Origin: Agromyces subbeticus DSM 16689
Lineage (GTDB): Bacteria > Actinomycetota > Actinomycetes > Actinomycetales > Microbacteriaceae
DNA: 64,000 nt
Assembly (NCBI RefSeq): GCF_000421565.1
Contig: NZ_ATXG01000001.1
Span: 682,001 to 746,000 of the forward strand
Direction: 5' to 3'
Positions 28,743-37,380 of the stretch are shown here, in pieces. The translations under genes and the position numbers were made by a program. The notes below the pieces were generated by a model, which saw nothing but the letters and a program-made list of their open reading frames with translations, searched no databases and was not told the DNA's origin. Within the stretch, counting starts at the first letter, position 1. Every line of letters starts with the position of its first letter.

Positions 28743-30764
28743 TTGAACACTGGCCCTACAGTAAGTCTTGTGAGGGACCTTCCGCTTTCCGCCGGTGGCG
28801 ACCTGGTCACCCGGCTGGCGCGCGAGCGTGACCCCGTGCGTGCCGTGGTCGAGCTCGTCTGGAATGCCATTGATGCTGAAGCCGACACCGTCCGTGTCCA
28901 GCTCGCTCGCTCGGACATGGATGCCATCGAGAGTGTGACTGTCGAGGACGATGGCCATGGCATCACCTCCGATGAGGTGCAGGCGACCTTCGGACGCATC
29001 GGTGGATCGTGGAAGGCGCTCGCGACGCGCTCGAAGAACGACAAGCGAGGACTGCACGGGAAGCTCGGCGAAGGTCGTCTGCGTGCCTTCGCTCTGGGGT
29101 CGCGGGTGACGTGGGAAAGCGAGGGCGTCAATACGGCGGGCGAGCGCGAGCGCGTCGTCATTGAAGGAGCCAAGGAGCGGGCAGAGCCGTTCGGCTGGGA
29201 CGCGGTCCCATCGAGCGCCACCGAGACTGGCACTGTCGTGACTGCGCTCAACGAGCAGGACCGGAACCTGAACTCGCTGATCAGCGACACTACGCTGAAC
29301 ACGCTCACCTCCCACTTCGCACCGGTGCTGCTTAACGACGAGTCGCTAACGGTCATCTTCGACGGGGCCAAGCTGGATCCCGCCGACGAGATCCTCGACG
29401 ACACGACGGTCGATGTTGAGCTTGACAGCGACCCGAGCGCCGTCGTCTTGGTCCGCATCATCGAGTGGCGAACGGGTAAGCACCGGGCGGTCTACTTCGG
29501 CGAGGATGCCGAGCGCTTCGTTGTGGAAGCCTCCGGCTCCGAGGTGGAGAGTCAGGCAGCGTTCTCGGCCTACGTCACGTGGGCTGGCTTCGATGTTGAG
29601 TCTCTCGCCGATCTCGGTCTCGGCGATATGGCCCCCGATCCGGCCGGAGCCGTCTGGCGCGCTACTCGCACTGCCGTCAAGGAGCACTTCGCGTCGCGCC
29701 GGCGCGCGCGTCGTCGGGATCAGATCGACGAGTGGAAGTCCAAGGGCATCTACCCGTACAAAGAGGCGCCCGCTACTGAGGCGGACAAGGCAGAGCGCGC
29801 AGTCTTCGACATCGTCTCAAGCGCACTCGTGCCGCAGATACCGAAGCGCAAGGACGGCGCGCAGCTGACGCTCAACTTGCTGCGGGACGCACTCAAGACT
29901 GATCCTGAGAACCTGGCGCTCCTGGTGAGCGAGTTCGTCGCGCTTAGCGAGCAGGACCGCCAGGCGCTAACGAAGCTGCTCAGCGAGACAACACTGGCCG
30001 GCATCATCCGTAGCGCCAATCTCGTCACGAGCCGAAGCAAGTTCCTCGCTGGCCTTGAGCACCTCCTCTTCGACCCCGACGACTCCAAGAAGGTCGGCGA
30101 GCGGGACCATCTCCACAAGATCCTCGAGCACGAACTTTGGATCTTTGGCGAGGAGTACCACTTCATGAACAGCGAGCGAGGGCTCACCCAGATGCTGCGG
30201 ACGCACCTCAAGCTCGAGGGGCTGCCGACCGGCAATGTCGAGCCGGTTAAACGATGGGACGGGAAGAGCGGCCGTGTCGACCTCCACGTCGCCGCCAAGT
30301 CCCAGGAGCACGACCGCGTGCGGCACCTGGTCGTCGAGCTCAAGGCGCCGGGCATCACAGCTGGGCGCGGCGAGCGCGACCAGATCGAGGACTACGTCAA
30401 CGTGGTCGTCAAGACGTCAGCGTTCGCCAGCGAGCGGGCCATCTGGGACTTCATCCTCGTCGTGACGGACTACGACGACGTGATCGAGAACTCCTTTAAG
30501 AGCGAGGGCCGCGAGCTTGGCCTCGTCCTCGAGCCAGACAAGAAGCCGGGCCGTCCGACGGTGCGCGCGTATGTTCGTCGCTGGCGGGACATCATTGACG
30601 AGAACAAGCGGCGTCTGGACTTCGTGTCGAGTTCGCTCGAGTTTGATCCGTCCCTCGCTGAGGGTCTCGCTTTCATCCGCAATGAGTACGCGGAGATGCT
30701 GCCGGACGACGTCGGGACTACCGAGGCGTCGAGCGGTGACGAGCAGCGAGCGGCCCTGCTCTGA
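28743..30764 (+). CDS. GHKL ATPase fused to a PD-(D/E)XK-like nuclease (candidate defence protein)
   Basis: A 673-residue protein. The N-terminal part is a GHKL (Hsp90/MutL/histidine-kinase) ATP-binding domain: N-box Glu37-x-x-x-Asn41 (ELVWNAIDAEA), G1 box EDDGHG (68-73) and G2 GKLGEG (106-111). The C-terminal part (about 455-640) looks like a Shedu/DUF4263-type PD-(D/E)XK nuclease: EHELWIFGEEYHF, then Asp513 (GRVDLHV) and Glu532-Leu-Lys534 (VVELKAPG). TTG 28743 is supported by GGAGGG seven bases upstream. The combination suggests an ATP-gated nuclease as in anti-phage systems. Composition differs from the core genes; function is inferred, not shown. Confidence 0.75.
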   Translation: MNTGPTVSLVRDLPLSAGGDLVTRLARERDPVRAVVELVWNAIDAEADTVRVQLARSDMDAIESVTVEDDGHGITSDEVQATFGRIGGSWKALATRSKNDKRGLHGKLGEGRLRAFALGSRVTWESEGVNTAGERERVVIEGAKERAEPFGWDAVPSSATETGTVVTALNEQDRNLNSLISDTTLNTLTSHFAPVLLNDESLTVIFDGAKLDPADEILDDTTVDVELDSDPSAVVLVRIIEWRTGKHRAVYFGEDAERFVVEASGSEVESQAAFSAYVTWAGFDVESLADLGLGDMAPDPAGAVWRATRTAVKEHFASRRRARRRDQIDEWKSKGIYPYKEAPATEADKAERAVFDIVSSALVPQIPKRKDGAQLTLNLLRDALKTDPENLALLVSEFVALSEQDRQALTKLLSETTLAGIIRSANLVTSRSKFLAGLEHLLFDPDDSKKVGERDHLHKILEHELWIFGEEYHFMNSERGLTQMLRTHLKLEGLPTGNVEPVKRWDGKSGRVDLHVAAKSQEHDRVRHLVVELKAPGITAGRGERDQIEDYVNVVVKTSAFASERAIWDFILVVTDYDDVIENSFKSEGRELGLVLEPDKKPGRPTVRAYVRRWRDIIDENKRRLDFVSSSLEFDPSLAEGLAFIRNEYAEMLPDDVGTTEASSGDEQRAALL

Positions 30765-30834
30765 GGTGAGTTCACGGATGATCTGCATGATGTTGTCGCG
30801 GTAGCGCGGCTGCACTCGGTGGACCCGCCGATAG

Positions 30835-30855
30835 TTAGCATTCCCGGAATGCTAA
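30835..30855. promoter_or_regulatory. 21-base perfect palindrome (operator or recombination site)
   Basis: Arms TTAGCATTCC and GGAATGCTAA meet at a single central C. The arms are AT-rich compared with the surroundings and no T-tract follows, so this is unlike a terminator and more like a dimeric repressor operator or a site for a recombinase. It overlaps the start of the small frame at 30849. Confidence 0.5.
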
Positions 30856-31007
30856 ACATGATCATGCGCGCGTGGCTCGCTTGTGCGGAGTGGGGACGCG
30901 TAGCCATCCAAGCCAACGGTGACCCAGACGCGATGCGGGCCCTCGACGAGGCGTACAAGAACGCCCGATCAATCGATAAGGCAGGTGGCGCCGGGGCTAA
31001 TCAGTGA
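30849..31007 (+). CDS. Possible small protein (52 aa) behind the palindrome
   Basis: The frame from ATG 30849 (other ATGs at 30858 and 30864) encodes MRAWLACAEWGRVAIQANG followed by a polar helix (MRALDEAYKNARSIDKAG). Composition looks protein-like, but there is no clear ribosome site and no known family. Confidence 0.3.
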   Translation: MLNMIMRAWLACAEWGRVAIQANGDPDAMRALDEAYKNARSIDKAGGAGANQ

Positions 31008-31095
31008 CCTTAGTTCAAGCAGTCCGGACCAGCCATCGGGCATAGGCGCGCAGGCAATCGAACGCGAGTGACTATGGCTGCCGAAGACCGCGCCT

Positions 31096-32802
31096 CTAGA
31101 ACCCAAACAATGTGACGATCGCGTTTTCGATGGCTCCGAACACCTGCGCGATCAGGACGCCGAACCCGGTCCAGAAAGCACCCCAACCGACCGTCATCAC
31201 CACAGCCACCAGCGCGACGAGCAAGGACAGAACGCTGATGCCGAATCCCCAACGCTGCGTTCGCATGCCCTCCACGGATGCCGTCAATGAGGCCACCACG
31301 CCCAAGATTTGTCGAGTATCTGCGTCCGCTTGAATCAAGAGGTCGGCCTGTTCTCTCTGGACGTTCGCGAGGTAGTCAAGTTGATTTTCCGGGGCTTTCG
31401 GCGCCTCCCCCGGCTGCCGGTATTTCGGATCCAATTCGGTCTCGAACTCCGGGACATTCCATTTGTACGTGTAAGCATCCGAAGTGAGCGCCTTGATGCC
31501 CGCTGCGATCGCGAGGGTATCGAGACTTCCCCTAAGGAATGACTCTCGCAGGCTCTTGATGCTCCTAATTGATCGCTTTCCGTGAAGCGCGTACGCCGCG
31601 TCACGCGACTTGGCAGACTGCCGGGCCTTGAGAGAGAGTAGGGAACTGATCGCCAACCGTGACATGTAGCGACCCACGTCTTCGCTCACCCGGGCCGTGA
31701 TCGCGCGTATCGTCCGCGGGCGGCCGTTGAAGTATGGCTCGTCGTCGCTAAGAATGTCCGAGAGTCGTCCCGAAAGGTTGAACAGATCGGGCTCATCGAT
31801 CGGCGAACGTCGATCCGGCTGGTACTCGCTAAATCGCAATCCCGGCAACTCCGGGGCGACAGTCTGATAAAACTGTTGTGCGATTCCCAAGGCAGGCAAG
31901 TAATTGCCTATGTCGCGCATGTTGCTTTCGAAAGGCGCGGCAATAGTGGTGACGAGTAGATCCATTACAGGGAGATGGCCTTGAGCCTCCAATGCGAATA
32001 CGCCGGGAACTCGACGCGAAAGCCACCGACGAACACCGGCTCGCATGCGGGCGCGCTCCTGTTCGATCAGCTCCCCAGACATCTGAATTCGGCTGCGGAT
32101 GCTATGACCACCGCCGCGTAGAGGCTTGATCTCAGGCTCAGGAACAACGTGAAGCAATCGGTCGAGCGCCAAGGATTCCGGCTCGCTCAGCTCGAATGCG
32201 GCGACGATCGCCGTCAGCGAGTTCTGGAGTTCGATCATGGTGATCTCAATCGAACGGTATTCCTTGGGTAGTCGGGTCGGCGTGTATCCCATGAGGTGTG
32301 CGGCTGGCTCGTCCGCAGACAGAAGCCGGGCAAGAGTCGTTGAGTTGACCGTCCCTGTTACCCGTGCTCGCCGCACCCGTTCCTGAACGTCGCCATGAGC
32401 GGATGGCCACGTCGCACGCCATCCGGCCTTTTGGATATTGCGAGCCATTGAGGCCGCGTAGCTCGGGGGGAACATCTCGACTGCCCAGATCAGCGGCAGG
32501 TGAACCTTCTCGTCCGCCGGAACGACGATGTTGTATAGCGGATGCGTCAGCGGCCGAGATCGTTCGTGCTGAAGGCTCTCCGACCTCAACAGCCAGTTGT
32601 GGAATCTGCTGAGGCAACGCCGAATCGGCTTCGGTGTGAACCTGTAGCCGCTCCAGCCCATGAACCGACGTAACTGGGAAGACGCAGCATCGGACCAATG
32701 ACGCGGGCGGCTCGTCTCTCGTTCCTCGGTGGGCACATCAGGAACCCCGTCGGATGAGTTCGGCGGCCCAGCGGCCCTCTGGACCCGTCGAGAGTGCGTC
32801 AT
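31096..32802 (-). CDS. Unknown 568-aa protein with C-terminal membrane hairpin
   Basis: I do not recognise this family. The first about 470 residues are soluble, Arg-rich and mostly helical, without a signal peptide; a conserved-looking block is PLYNIVVPADEKVHLPLIWAVE. A Gln/Glu-rich helix (NQLDYLANVQREQADLLIQAD) leads into two hydrophobic segments at the end (GFGISVLSLLVALVAVVMTVG and FWTGFGVLIAQVFGAIENAIV). A large soluble domain with a terminal membrane hairpin, next to nuclease genes in a low-GC accessory region, is compatible with a membrane-acting defence effector, but this is speculation. ATG 32802 gives the longest frame. Confidence 0.6.
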   Translation of the reverse strand: MTHSRRVQRAAGPPNSSDGVPDVPTEERETSRPRHWSDAASSQLRRFMGWSGYRFTPKPIRRCLSRFHNWLLRSESLQHERSRPLTHPLYNIVVPADEKVHLPLIWAVEMFPPSYAASMARNIQKAGWRATWPSAHGDVQERVRRARVTGTVNSTTLARLLSADEPAAHLMGYTPTRLPKEYRSIEITMIELQNSLTAIVAAFELSEPESLALDRLLHVVPEPEIKPLRGGGHSIRSRIQMSGELIEQERARMRAGVRRWLSRRVPGVFALEAQGHLPVMDLLVTTIAAPFESNMRDIGNYLPALGIAQQFYQTVAPELPGLRFSEYQPDRRSPIDEPDLFNLSGRLSDILSDDEPYFNGRPRTIRAITARVSEDVGRYMSRLAISSLLSLKARQSAKSRDAAYALHGKRSIRSIKSLRESFLRGSLDTLAIAAGIKALTSDAYTYKWNVPEFETELDPKYRQPGEAPKAPENQLDYLANVQREQADLLIQADADTRQILGVVASLTASVEGMRTQRWGFGISVLSLLVALVAVVMTVGWGAFWTGFGVLIAQVFGAIENAIVTLFGF

Positions 32803-33092
32803 GCAAGGAGTGTGTCAGGTGCCGACGACGGCCAGGCAGACGACACGAAGCAGCGTTTTGACAGATTGCAGCGAATTGAGACGCGCCTTCAGGTGTGCGG
32901 TAAGCGATCCTCTGGGGAACATCCGCTGACGGACCAGTCGCGGGCGGGAGAGCACGAGGCTTGCCGACGCCAAATTTTTTTCCTTGGCCGCCGAGCTAGC
33001 ACTAGGTCTCCGAGCGTGTGAGCAAGTCATGGCCCTCAATGCCGATCCCAAACTCAGCATTAGTCAGCAAGCAATCTGAGTAGTCGATCCGG

Positions 33093-34193
33093 CTAGCCAT
33101 CTCCAACCCGGACGGTCGCCTGATCATCGGTGCCGTCCGTCGCGTCGGCGCGAAGGCTGGGGTCGAACGTCCAGACCGCCAGCGTGACCCCGTTTCGGGG
33201 GTCGCCGCCCTGAAGTTCAGTCCTCACGCGTGAGCTGATGTCGCTCAAGGCGTATGCCCTCGGGAAGCTCTCCCAGATGAGCGGGTCATACCTTGGGTGC
33301 GAGGACCACAACCCCCAGAAGAGATCCCCCTCGATCATCTGAACAGAACCGTCGTTGAACCGATAGAGCGGGAGGAGTTCGTCGTTGACAGCAGCCACGA
33401 CGAGATTGACTGAACGCGTTAGCTCGGTGATCAGTACGCCGGCGACGGCACCGTCGACGCCGAACTGGGAGATTGCCTCCGTGTATCTCTGCTCGCCATC
33501 GCTGCCGCCGAACCAAGTCTCCTTGTGCCGCCGCCGGATCGAATGTTGATCACGCTCGAGAACGAACGAGTCCGTCAAATGCCTGATGAGCACATCAAGC
33601 ACCGCTCGATGCGTTTCAAACGCAGCCGCAAGCTTCGGGTAGCGCGGAGGCCAATGCACTCCAGCGAGCCAGCTAGCCGTTTCCGTGAGTGACCGCCATT
33701 GAGCGCTGCTGACATACGGGTAGACGAAGTTGAGGCAACGGGTGAGCTCCTCCCATCCCGCAAGGTTAAGGGTGGCTTCCCAACGGTCGATCCGCGCCGC
33801 AAGCGCCACCTCCAGGCGGTTCCGGTCCTTATCGACATTGTCCATTGCGACATCGACTCGCGCCTCGTGCGCTGCCTTCATCTTCAGCACCTCAGCCACC
33901 GGCCACGCGCGACCGTTGTCCTTGTCGATAACTGTGTGATGGGTGGGGCAAAGAAGGACCAAGTTCTCGTAGTCGTTGAGTGTCTCAGTTGGGTATCGGG
34001 GTTCGTGGCGGGGCCCCGTTGGCTTCGATGACCGGATGTGTGCTTCCTCTCCGATCACTCCTCCGGTGCCACTGAATGCTTGGTCCGGTTTTTCGAGATC
34101 GCTGATGAGGCGCTGCGCGCACCCGGGAAATGCGCACCGGTTTCCGGCGTTCCCCCACAACGTCTTCCGCACCTCAACGCGCAGGTTGACCAA
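33093..34193 (-). CDS. HNH endonuclease-domain protein
   Basis: A 366-residue protein with an N-terminal HNH domain: Cys20-Cys25 (RCAFPGC), His52 (EEAHIRS), Asn77 (YENLVLLC), Cys82 and His85-His86 (CPTHH). This is the zinc-supported HNH form found in many mobile and defence proteins. The C-terminal about 240 residues are helical with no family I recognise. TTG 34193 is chosen because AAGGGGG lies six bases upstream. It is transcribed towards the 2-TM gene, 290 bases away. Confidence 0.75.
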   Translation of the reverse strand: MVNLRVEVRKTLWGNAGNRCAFPGCAQRLISDLEKPDQAFSGTGGVIGEEAHIRSSKPTGPRHEPRYPTETLNDYENLVLLCPTHHTVIDKDNGRAWPVAEVLKMKAAHEARVDVAMDNVDKDRNRLEVALAARIDRWEATLNLAGWEELTRCLNFVYPYVSSAQWRSLTETASWLAGVHWPPRYPKLAAAFETHRAVLDVLIRHLTDSFVLERDQHSIRRRHKETWFGGSDGEQRYTEAISQFGVDGAVAGVLITELTRSVNLVVAAVNDELLPLYRFNDGSVQMIEGDLFWGLWSSHPRYDPLIWESFPRAYALSDISSRVRTELQGGDPRNGVTLAVWTFDPSLRADATDGTDDQATVRVGDG

Positions 34194-34490
34194 TGTTCCC
34201 CCTTGAGATAGTTCTTCAGCCCTACCAGTCGGACAACGACGGTGCCCGCAGCTTCAGGGTAGCGAGGACGGCGTTCCGTGGCTGGTCGTGCCCGTTGGGG
34301 TTCCGCGAGCGAGCGCGTAATGCCGTGCGCCGATCGGCTTCCGGACGTCCGGAGCCATCACCCGTGCCGAGCTGATCGCCTCCACGGAGGCGGATCCCTG
34401 AGAAATGGGCGGCGAAAGCGTGAGGTGCAGCGTATGGGCGCAACGCGCAGCCAGAACGTCGTGCGGCCCGAAAGGTGCGAGGCTTTCCGA

Positions 34491-35012
34491 ATGACTGATC
34501 CATTCCTTGAGGCTTTCGTTCCTCAGTTGCTCGCCACCATTGTCGGCGGCGTGATCGGTGTCTTCGCCGTATGGCTAGCTTTCGGATGGCAGCGGCGAGC
34601 GTCGGCCCAGGACGGGGTGGACCAGGCTGTCGAGTACCTGCTGCGTCGCATCGCTGAATACGTCTCGGACCTCGATGCCTATAAGCGGGACATCGGTCTA
34701 GTGAACTGGTCCGCCGGCCAACGACCGCAGCGTTACGTTCCGCACGCCGCTGGCGTGTCAATCGCAGTCGAGCTACTGCGGATGCGTACGAAGGGCAAAG
34801 AGCGGAAGGTTGCTGATGAGGTCGGCAAGGCATGGAGCCTCGCAGCCGCCGCGACTCTCGACAAACGAGGCACCGCATGTGGCTTCCTGGCTGGGGCAAT
34901 CTCAGACTGGCGGTTGGGTGCTTCTCCCAGCGAAATCGCTGACGGTCTGGAAACAGTGCGACAGCTCGCACTCAAGGACGACGAATCCGAGATCGGCACA
35001 GTAGAGAACTGA
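34491..35012 (+). CDS. Small membrane-anchored hypothetical protein (173 aa)
   Basis: An N-terminal hydrophobic helix (FVPQLLATIVGGVIGVFAVWLAFGWQ, about residues 7-32) is followed by a soluble, helical, charged domain. No signal cleavage site is evident, so the protein is probably anchored with the bulk in the cytoplasm. ATG 34491 fits the start of the membrane segment; a longer upstream frame is low quality. Divergent from the HNH gene; function unknown. Confidence 0.6.
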   Translation: MTDPFLEAFVPQLLATIVGGVIGVFAVWLAFGWQRRASAQDGVDQAVEYLLRRIAEYVSDLDAYKRDIGLVNWSAGQRPQRYVPHAAGVSIAVELLRMRTKGKERKVADEVGKAWSLAAAATLDKRGTACGFLAGAISDWRLGASPSEIADGLETVRQLALKDDESEIGTVEN

Positions 35013-35189
35013 GCGGGTCGAAGCTCAGTGCATCGTGGATGTCTTCTGCCCATAAAGGGATCGGCTTACGGGCTAGCACCGGGTGAGCGGCGAACAGTAG
35101 CCGTCGGCATACGACGTGGAGCCGGAGCAGTGTTCTGGATCGACGTTGGTGTTGAGCCCCACGTGGTTGCCGCAGGGGAGAATCGAGGT

Positions 35190-35663
35190 ATGACGACGCC
35201 GGCCGAGTTTATCGACCGCACGCTTAAAGCCGAGGGATCCGAAGTGCGGGCGCGGGCGGAGGCCGACCGGATCGGCAACGGCCTCAAGTTCTACGGCGCA
35301 TCGGTCGGCGCGGTGCGCGGCACGGTGCGGGACGCCGATCGGCGGTATCCCGGGATGTCGCACGACGAGTTCACCGCGCTCGCCGCAGAGCTGTGGGCGG
35401 AGCCCGTGTTCGAGCGCCGGCTCGCGGCGATCGTCCTCCTGCAGCGCTCGCTGCCCATGCTGCGGGGGAGTGACCTCACCCGCATCGAGCAGTTCGCGCG
35501 CGAGGCGCACGTCCCCGAGCTCATCGACCCGCTGGCCATCGACGTGGTTCGCCCGCTGCTCGAGCGGTTGCAGGAGCCGGATGCCACGCGCGCACGACGC
35601 ATCATCGCTCGCTGGTCGGAGTCCAACGAGCCGAATTTGCGCCGCGCCGCCGGCATGCTCTGA
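35190..35663 (+). pseudogene. Truncated DNA alkylation repair protein (AlkD-like)
   Basis: The 157 encoded residues match the N-terminal two-thirds of AlkD-like HEAT-repeat proteins (RYPGMSHDEFTALAAELWAEPVFERRLAAIVLLQ, PLLERLQEP, IARWSESNEPNLRRAAGML). Family members are about 220-230 residues; the C-terminal repeats are missing and the stop lies exactly at the start of the duplicated block at 35657-35784. The protein is probably non-functional and truncated by recombination. Confidence 0.65.
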
Positions 35664-35784
35664 TTCGGCATGAAGGCGAGACTGTGCCGGTGACGAATAT
35701 CGAGCTGGCGCGCGAGGTCGGCACGGTTACCCGCCACGACGCCCAGCGCATGGTGCGGTGGAGCGTCGACCTCGAGCCGTTCGA
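35657..35784 (+). repeat. Partial duplication of the SUMF1-like gene start
   Basis: 35657-35784 matches 36574-36704 at most positions, from GCTCTGA through TCGGCATGAAGG to CTCGAGCCGTTCGA, with one codon missing. It encodes VTNIELAREVGTVTRHDAQ and RWSVDLEPF against VTDIELARIEAGTVALHDAR and RWSVDLEPF in the intact gene. The two copies flank the surface-protein gene at 35795-36442 and one cuts off alkD. Confidence 0.75.
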
Positions 35785-35794
35785 CGCGACTCGG

Positions 35795-36442
35795 TCAGCG
35801 CGACGCGGATGCAGTCCTACGCCGCAACACCACCACGGCGGCGCCCGATGCGATGAGCGCGAGGGCAACGAGGCCGATCGTGCCGTCGAAGCCGGTCTCG
35901 GCGAGCTGCTGCTTCGGCGCTGCCGGAGCAGCAGCAGCCGCTGCAGCGGGGGCAACATCTGCGGGCGCTGGCGCAACAGGCACCGTCGGGACTTCGGTCT
36001 CTACCGGCGCGGTGATCGTCAGAGGCACCCAGTCGGACGTCAACCAGGTTCCATCCGACAGCTGCCGTGCCTGCACGGCGAACGCGGGCTGATCGGGGCT
36101 GTCTGCCGTTGCGGGTTCCCACGGGTCGACGTGAATCTCGAATGCCCCGTTGTCGTCGGTCTCGAACTCTTCGGCCGGAGAGAAAGAGGTGTCCGGCCCG
36201 ATGCGGCCGTACACGATGTGCCCAGGCTCGTTCGGGATGAAACCGGAACCGGTGACCGTGAAGCCGTCTTCCCATCCGCCGGCGACGAACTCGGTGCGAT
36301 CGATCACGATGACGGGACTGTCGTCGTCGGGAGTCTCGGGCATATCGTCGGCCACCGCCGAAGTTGCGGCGAGGCCGGCGAGCAGGATGCCCGCGGCCAC
36401 GGCGATGGCGCCATTTCGGGCGGCCGTGACGTGTCTGATCAC
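35795..36442 (-). CDS. Cell-wall-anchored surface protein (LAETG sorting signal)
   Basis: A 215-residue exported protein: signal peptide ending near TSAVADD, one Ig-like beta domain (VIVIDRTEF to TITAP), a Pro/Ala-rich spacer, then LAETG, a hydrophobic segment and an Arg-rich end (VLRRRTAS). The layout matches the protein at 16536-17492, and LAETG is the typical class E sortase signal of actinobacteria. It lies inverted between the two copies of the SUMF1 5' sequence, so it may have arrived by the same rearrangement. Confidence 0.75.
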   Translation of the reverse strand: MIRHVTAARNGAIAVAAGILLAGLAATSAVADDMPETPDDDSPVIVIDRTEFVAGGWEDGFTVTGSGFIPNEPGHIVYGRIGPDTSFSPAEEFETDDNGAFEIHVDPWEPATADSPDQPAFAVQARQLSDGTWLTSDWVPLTITAPVETEVPTVPVAPAPADVAPAAAAAAAPAAPKQQLAETGFDGTIGLVALALIASGAAVVVLRRRTASASR

Positions 36443-36606
36443 TTGTAGTTCTTTCGTTCGGGGAGTCCGGAGCCGAGCCGGGGATTCGCCCGATGAAGAT
36501 CGAGCGTGGACACCATATCAATGTGGTGCGGCGTGTGATGAGCAAAGCACCTTCCGCCGACATTCCCGCACTTGCTCTGAGTCGGCATGAAGGGGAGACT
36601 GCATCG

Positions 36607-37350
36607 GTGACGGATATCGAGCTCGCCCGCATCGAGGCCGGCACGGTCGCCCTCCACGACGCCCGCCGAAAGGTGCGGTGGAGCGTGGACCTCGAGCCGT
36701 TCGAGATCGGGGTGTACCCGGTGACGCAGGAACAGCTCGCCGAGATGCTCGGTGAGACCGCGACGCATCCACGCCGGCCGGCCACGGGCGTGAGTTGGCT
36801 GCGTGCGATTCGGTTCTGCAATGCGGCATCCGAGTGGGAAGGGCTCGACTCCGTCTACACCTTCGATGGCGAGGATGTCACCTGGCATGTCGACGCCGAC
36901 GGGTACCGTCTGCCGACCGAGGCCGAGTGGGAGTTCGCGTGCCGGGCCGGGTCGACGCGCCCGCACTACGGCCCGCTCGACGAGGTCGCCTGGACGAGCG
37001 CCGACGGCGTGACGGCACCGCAAGACGTCGGCGGCAAGCATCCGAATCTCAACGGGCTCTTCGACACCCTCGGCAACGTGTGGGAGTGGTGCTGGGACCT
37101 GCTCGACCCTGCCCGCTACGACGCCTACCGCGTGTTTCGCGGTGGCGGGTTCGCCGATGACGCTTGGAGCGTGCGGGCCTCGGTGCGCCGGGGCGGCGCC
37201 CCGCGCATGCACCACCCCGACGTCGGGTTCCGCGTCGCGCGCGGCGGGTTCGATGCGACGGATGCCGCGCAGGGATGGTCCGCGGAGGCAGACGAAGAGC
37301 GCGCGGCGATCGACGGCGCGCTGCCATCCGGATGGACGCCGCGCCGCTAA
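36607..37350 (+). CDS. SUMF1/FGE-sulfatase-domain protein
   Basis: A 247-residue formylglycine-generating-enzyme-like protein: PVTQEQLAEML, PATGVSWLRAIRFCNAAS, YRLPTEAEWEFACRAGS, NLNGLFDTLGNVWEWCWD, FRGGGFADDAW and VGFRVAR are the family blocks in order. The paired Cys of true FGE are not clearly conserved, so a general SUMF1 role (modification or binding) is safer than sulfatase activation. GTG 36607 follows AAGGGGAG. Its first codons are duplicated at 35690. Confidence 0.88.
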   Translation: MTDIELARIEAGTVALHDARRKVRWSVDLEPFEIGVYPVTQEQLAEMLGETATHPRRPATGVSWLRAIRFCNAASEWEGLDSVYTFDGEDVTWHVDADGYRLPTEAEWEFACRAGSTRPHYGPLDEVAWTSADGVTAPQDVGGKHPNLNGLFDTLGNVWEWCWDLLDPARYDAYRVFRGGGFADDAWSVRASVRRGGAPRMHHPDVGFRVARGGFDATDAAQGWSAEADEERAAIDGALPSGWTPRR

Positions 37351-37380
37351 CCGATCTGCCGCTGCCGCGAGCGACGTGTG

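Larger units (their letters stand above)
30765..31095. other. Intergenic region holding a long perfect palindrome
   Basis: About 330 bases between the ATPase-nuclease gene and the 2-TM gene (convergent). It contains the palindrome at 30835-30855 and a weak small open frame from 30849. On the minus strand 30765-30815 reads QPRYRDNIMQIIRELTS, which looks like a fragment of real coding sequence of unknown origin. Confidence 0.4.

Noticed and set aside
28098-29315. A 405-codon minus-strand frame overlapping the start of the GHKL-nuclease gene
   Set aside because: The plus strand shows the GHKL N, G1 and G2 motifs in order; the minus product has no coherent domain.
32975-32981. A run of seven T as a rho-independent terminator
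   Set aside because: No convincing stem precedes it on the plus strand and no plus-strand gene ends there.
25495-35012. An intact prophage or integrative conjugative element
   Set aside because: No integrase, terminase, portal, relaxase or replication gene is visible; only cargo-like genes and repeat relics are present.
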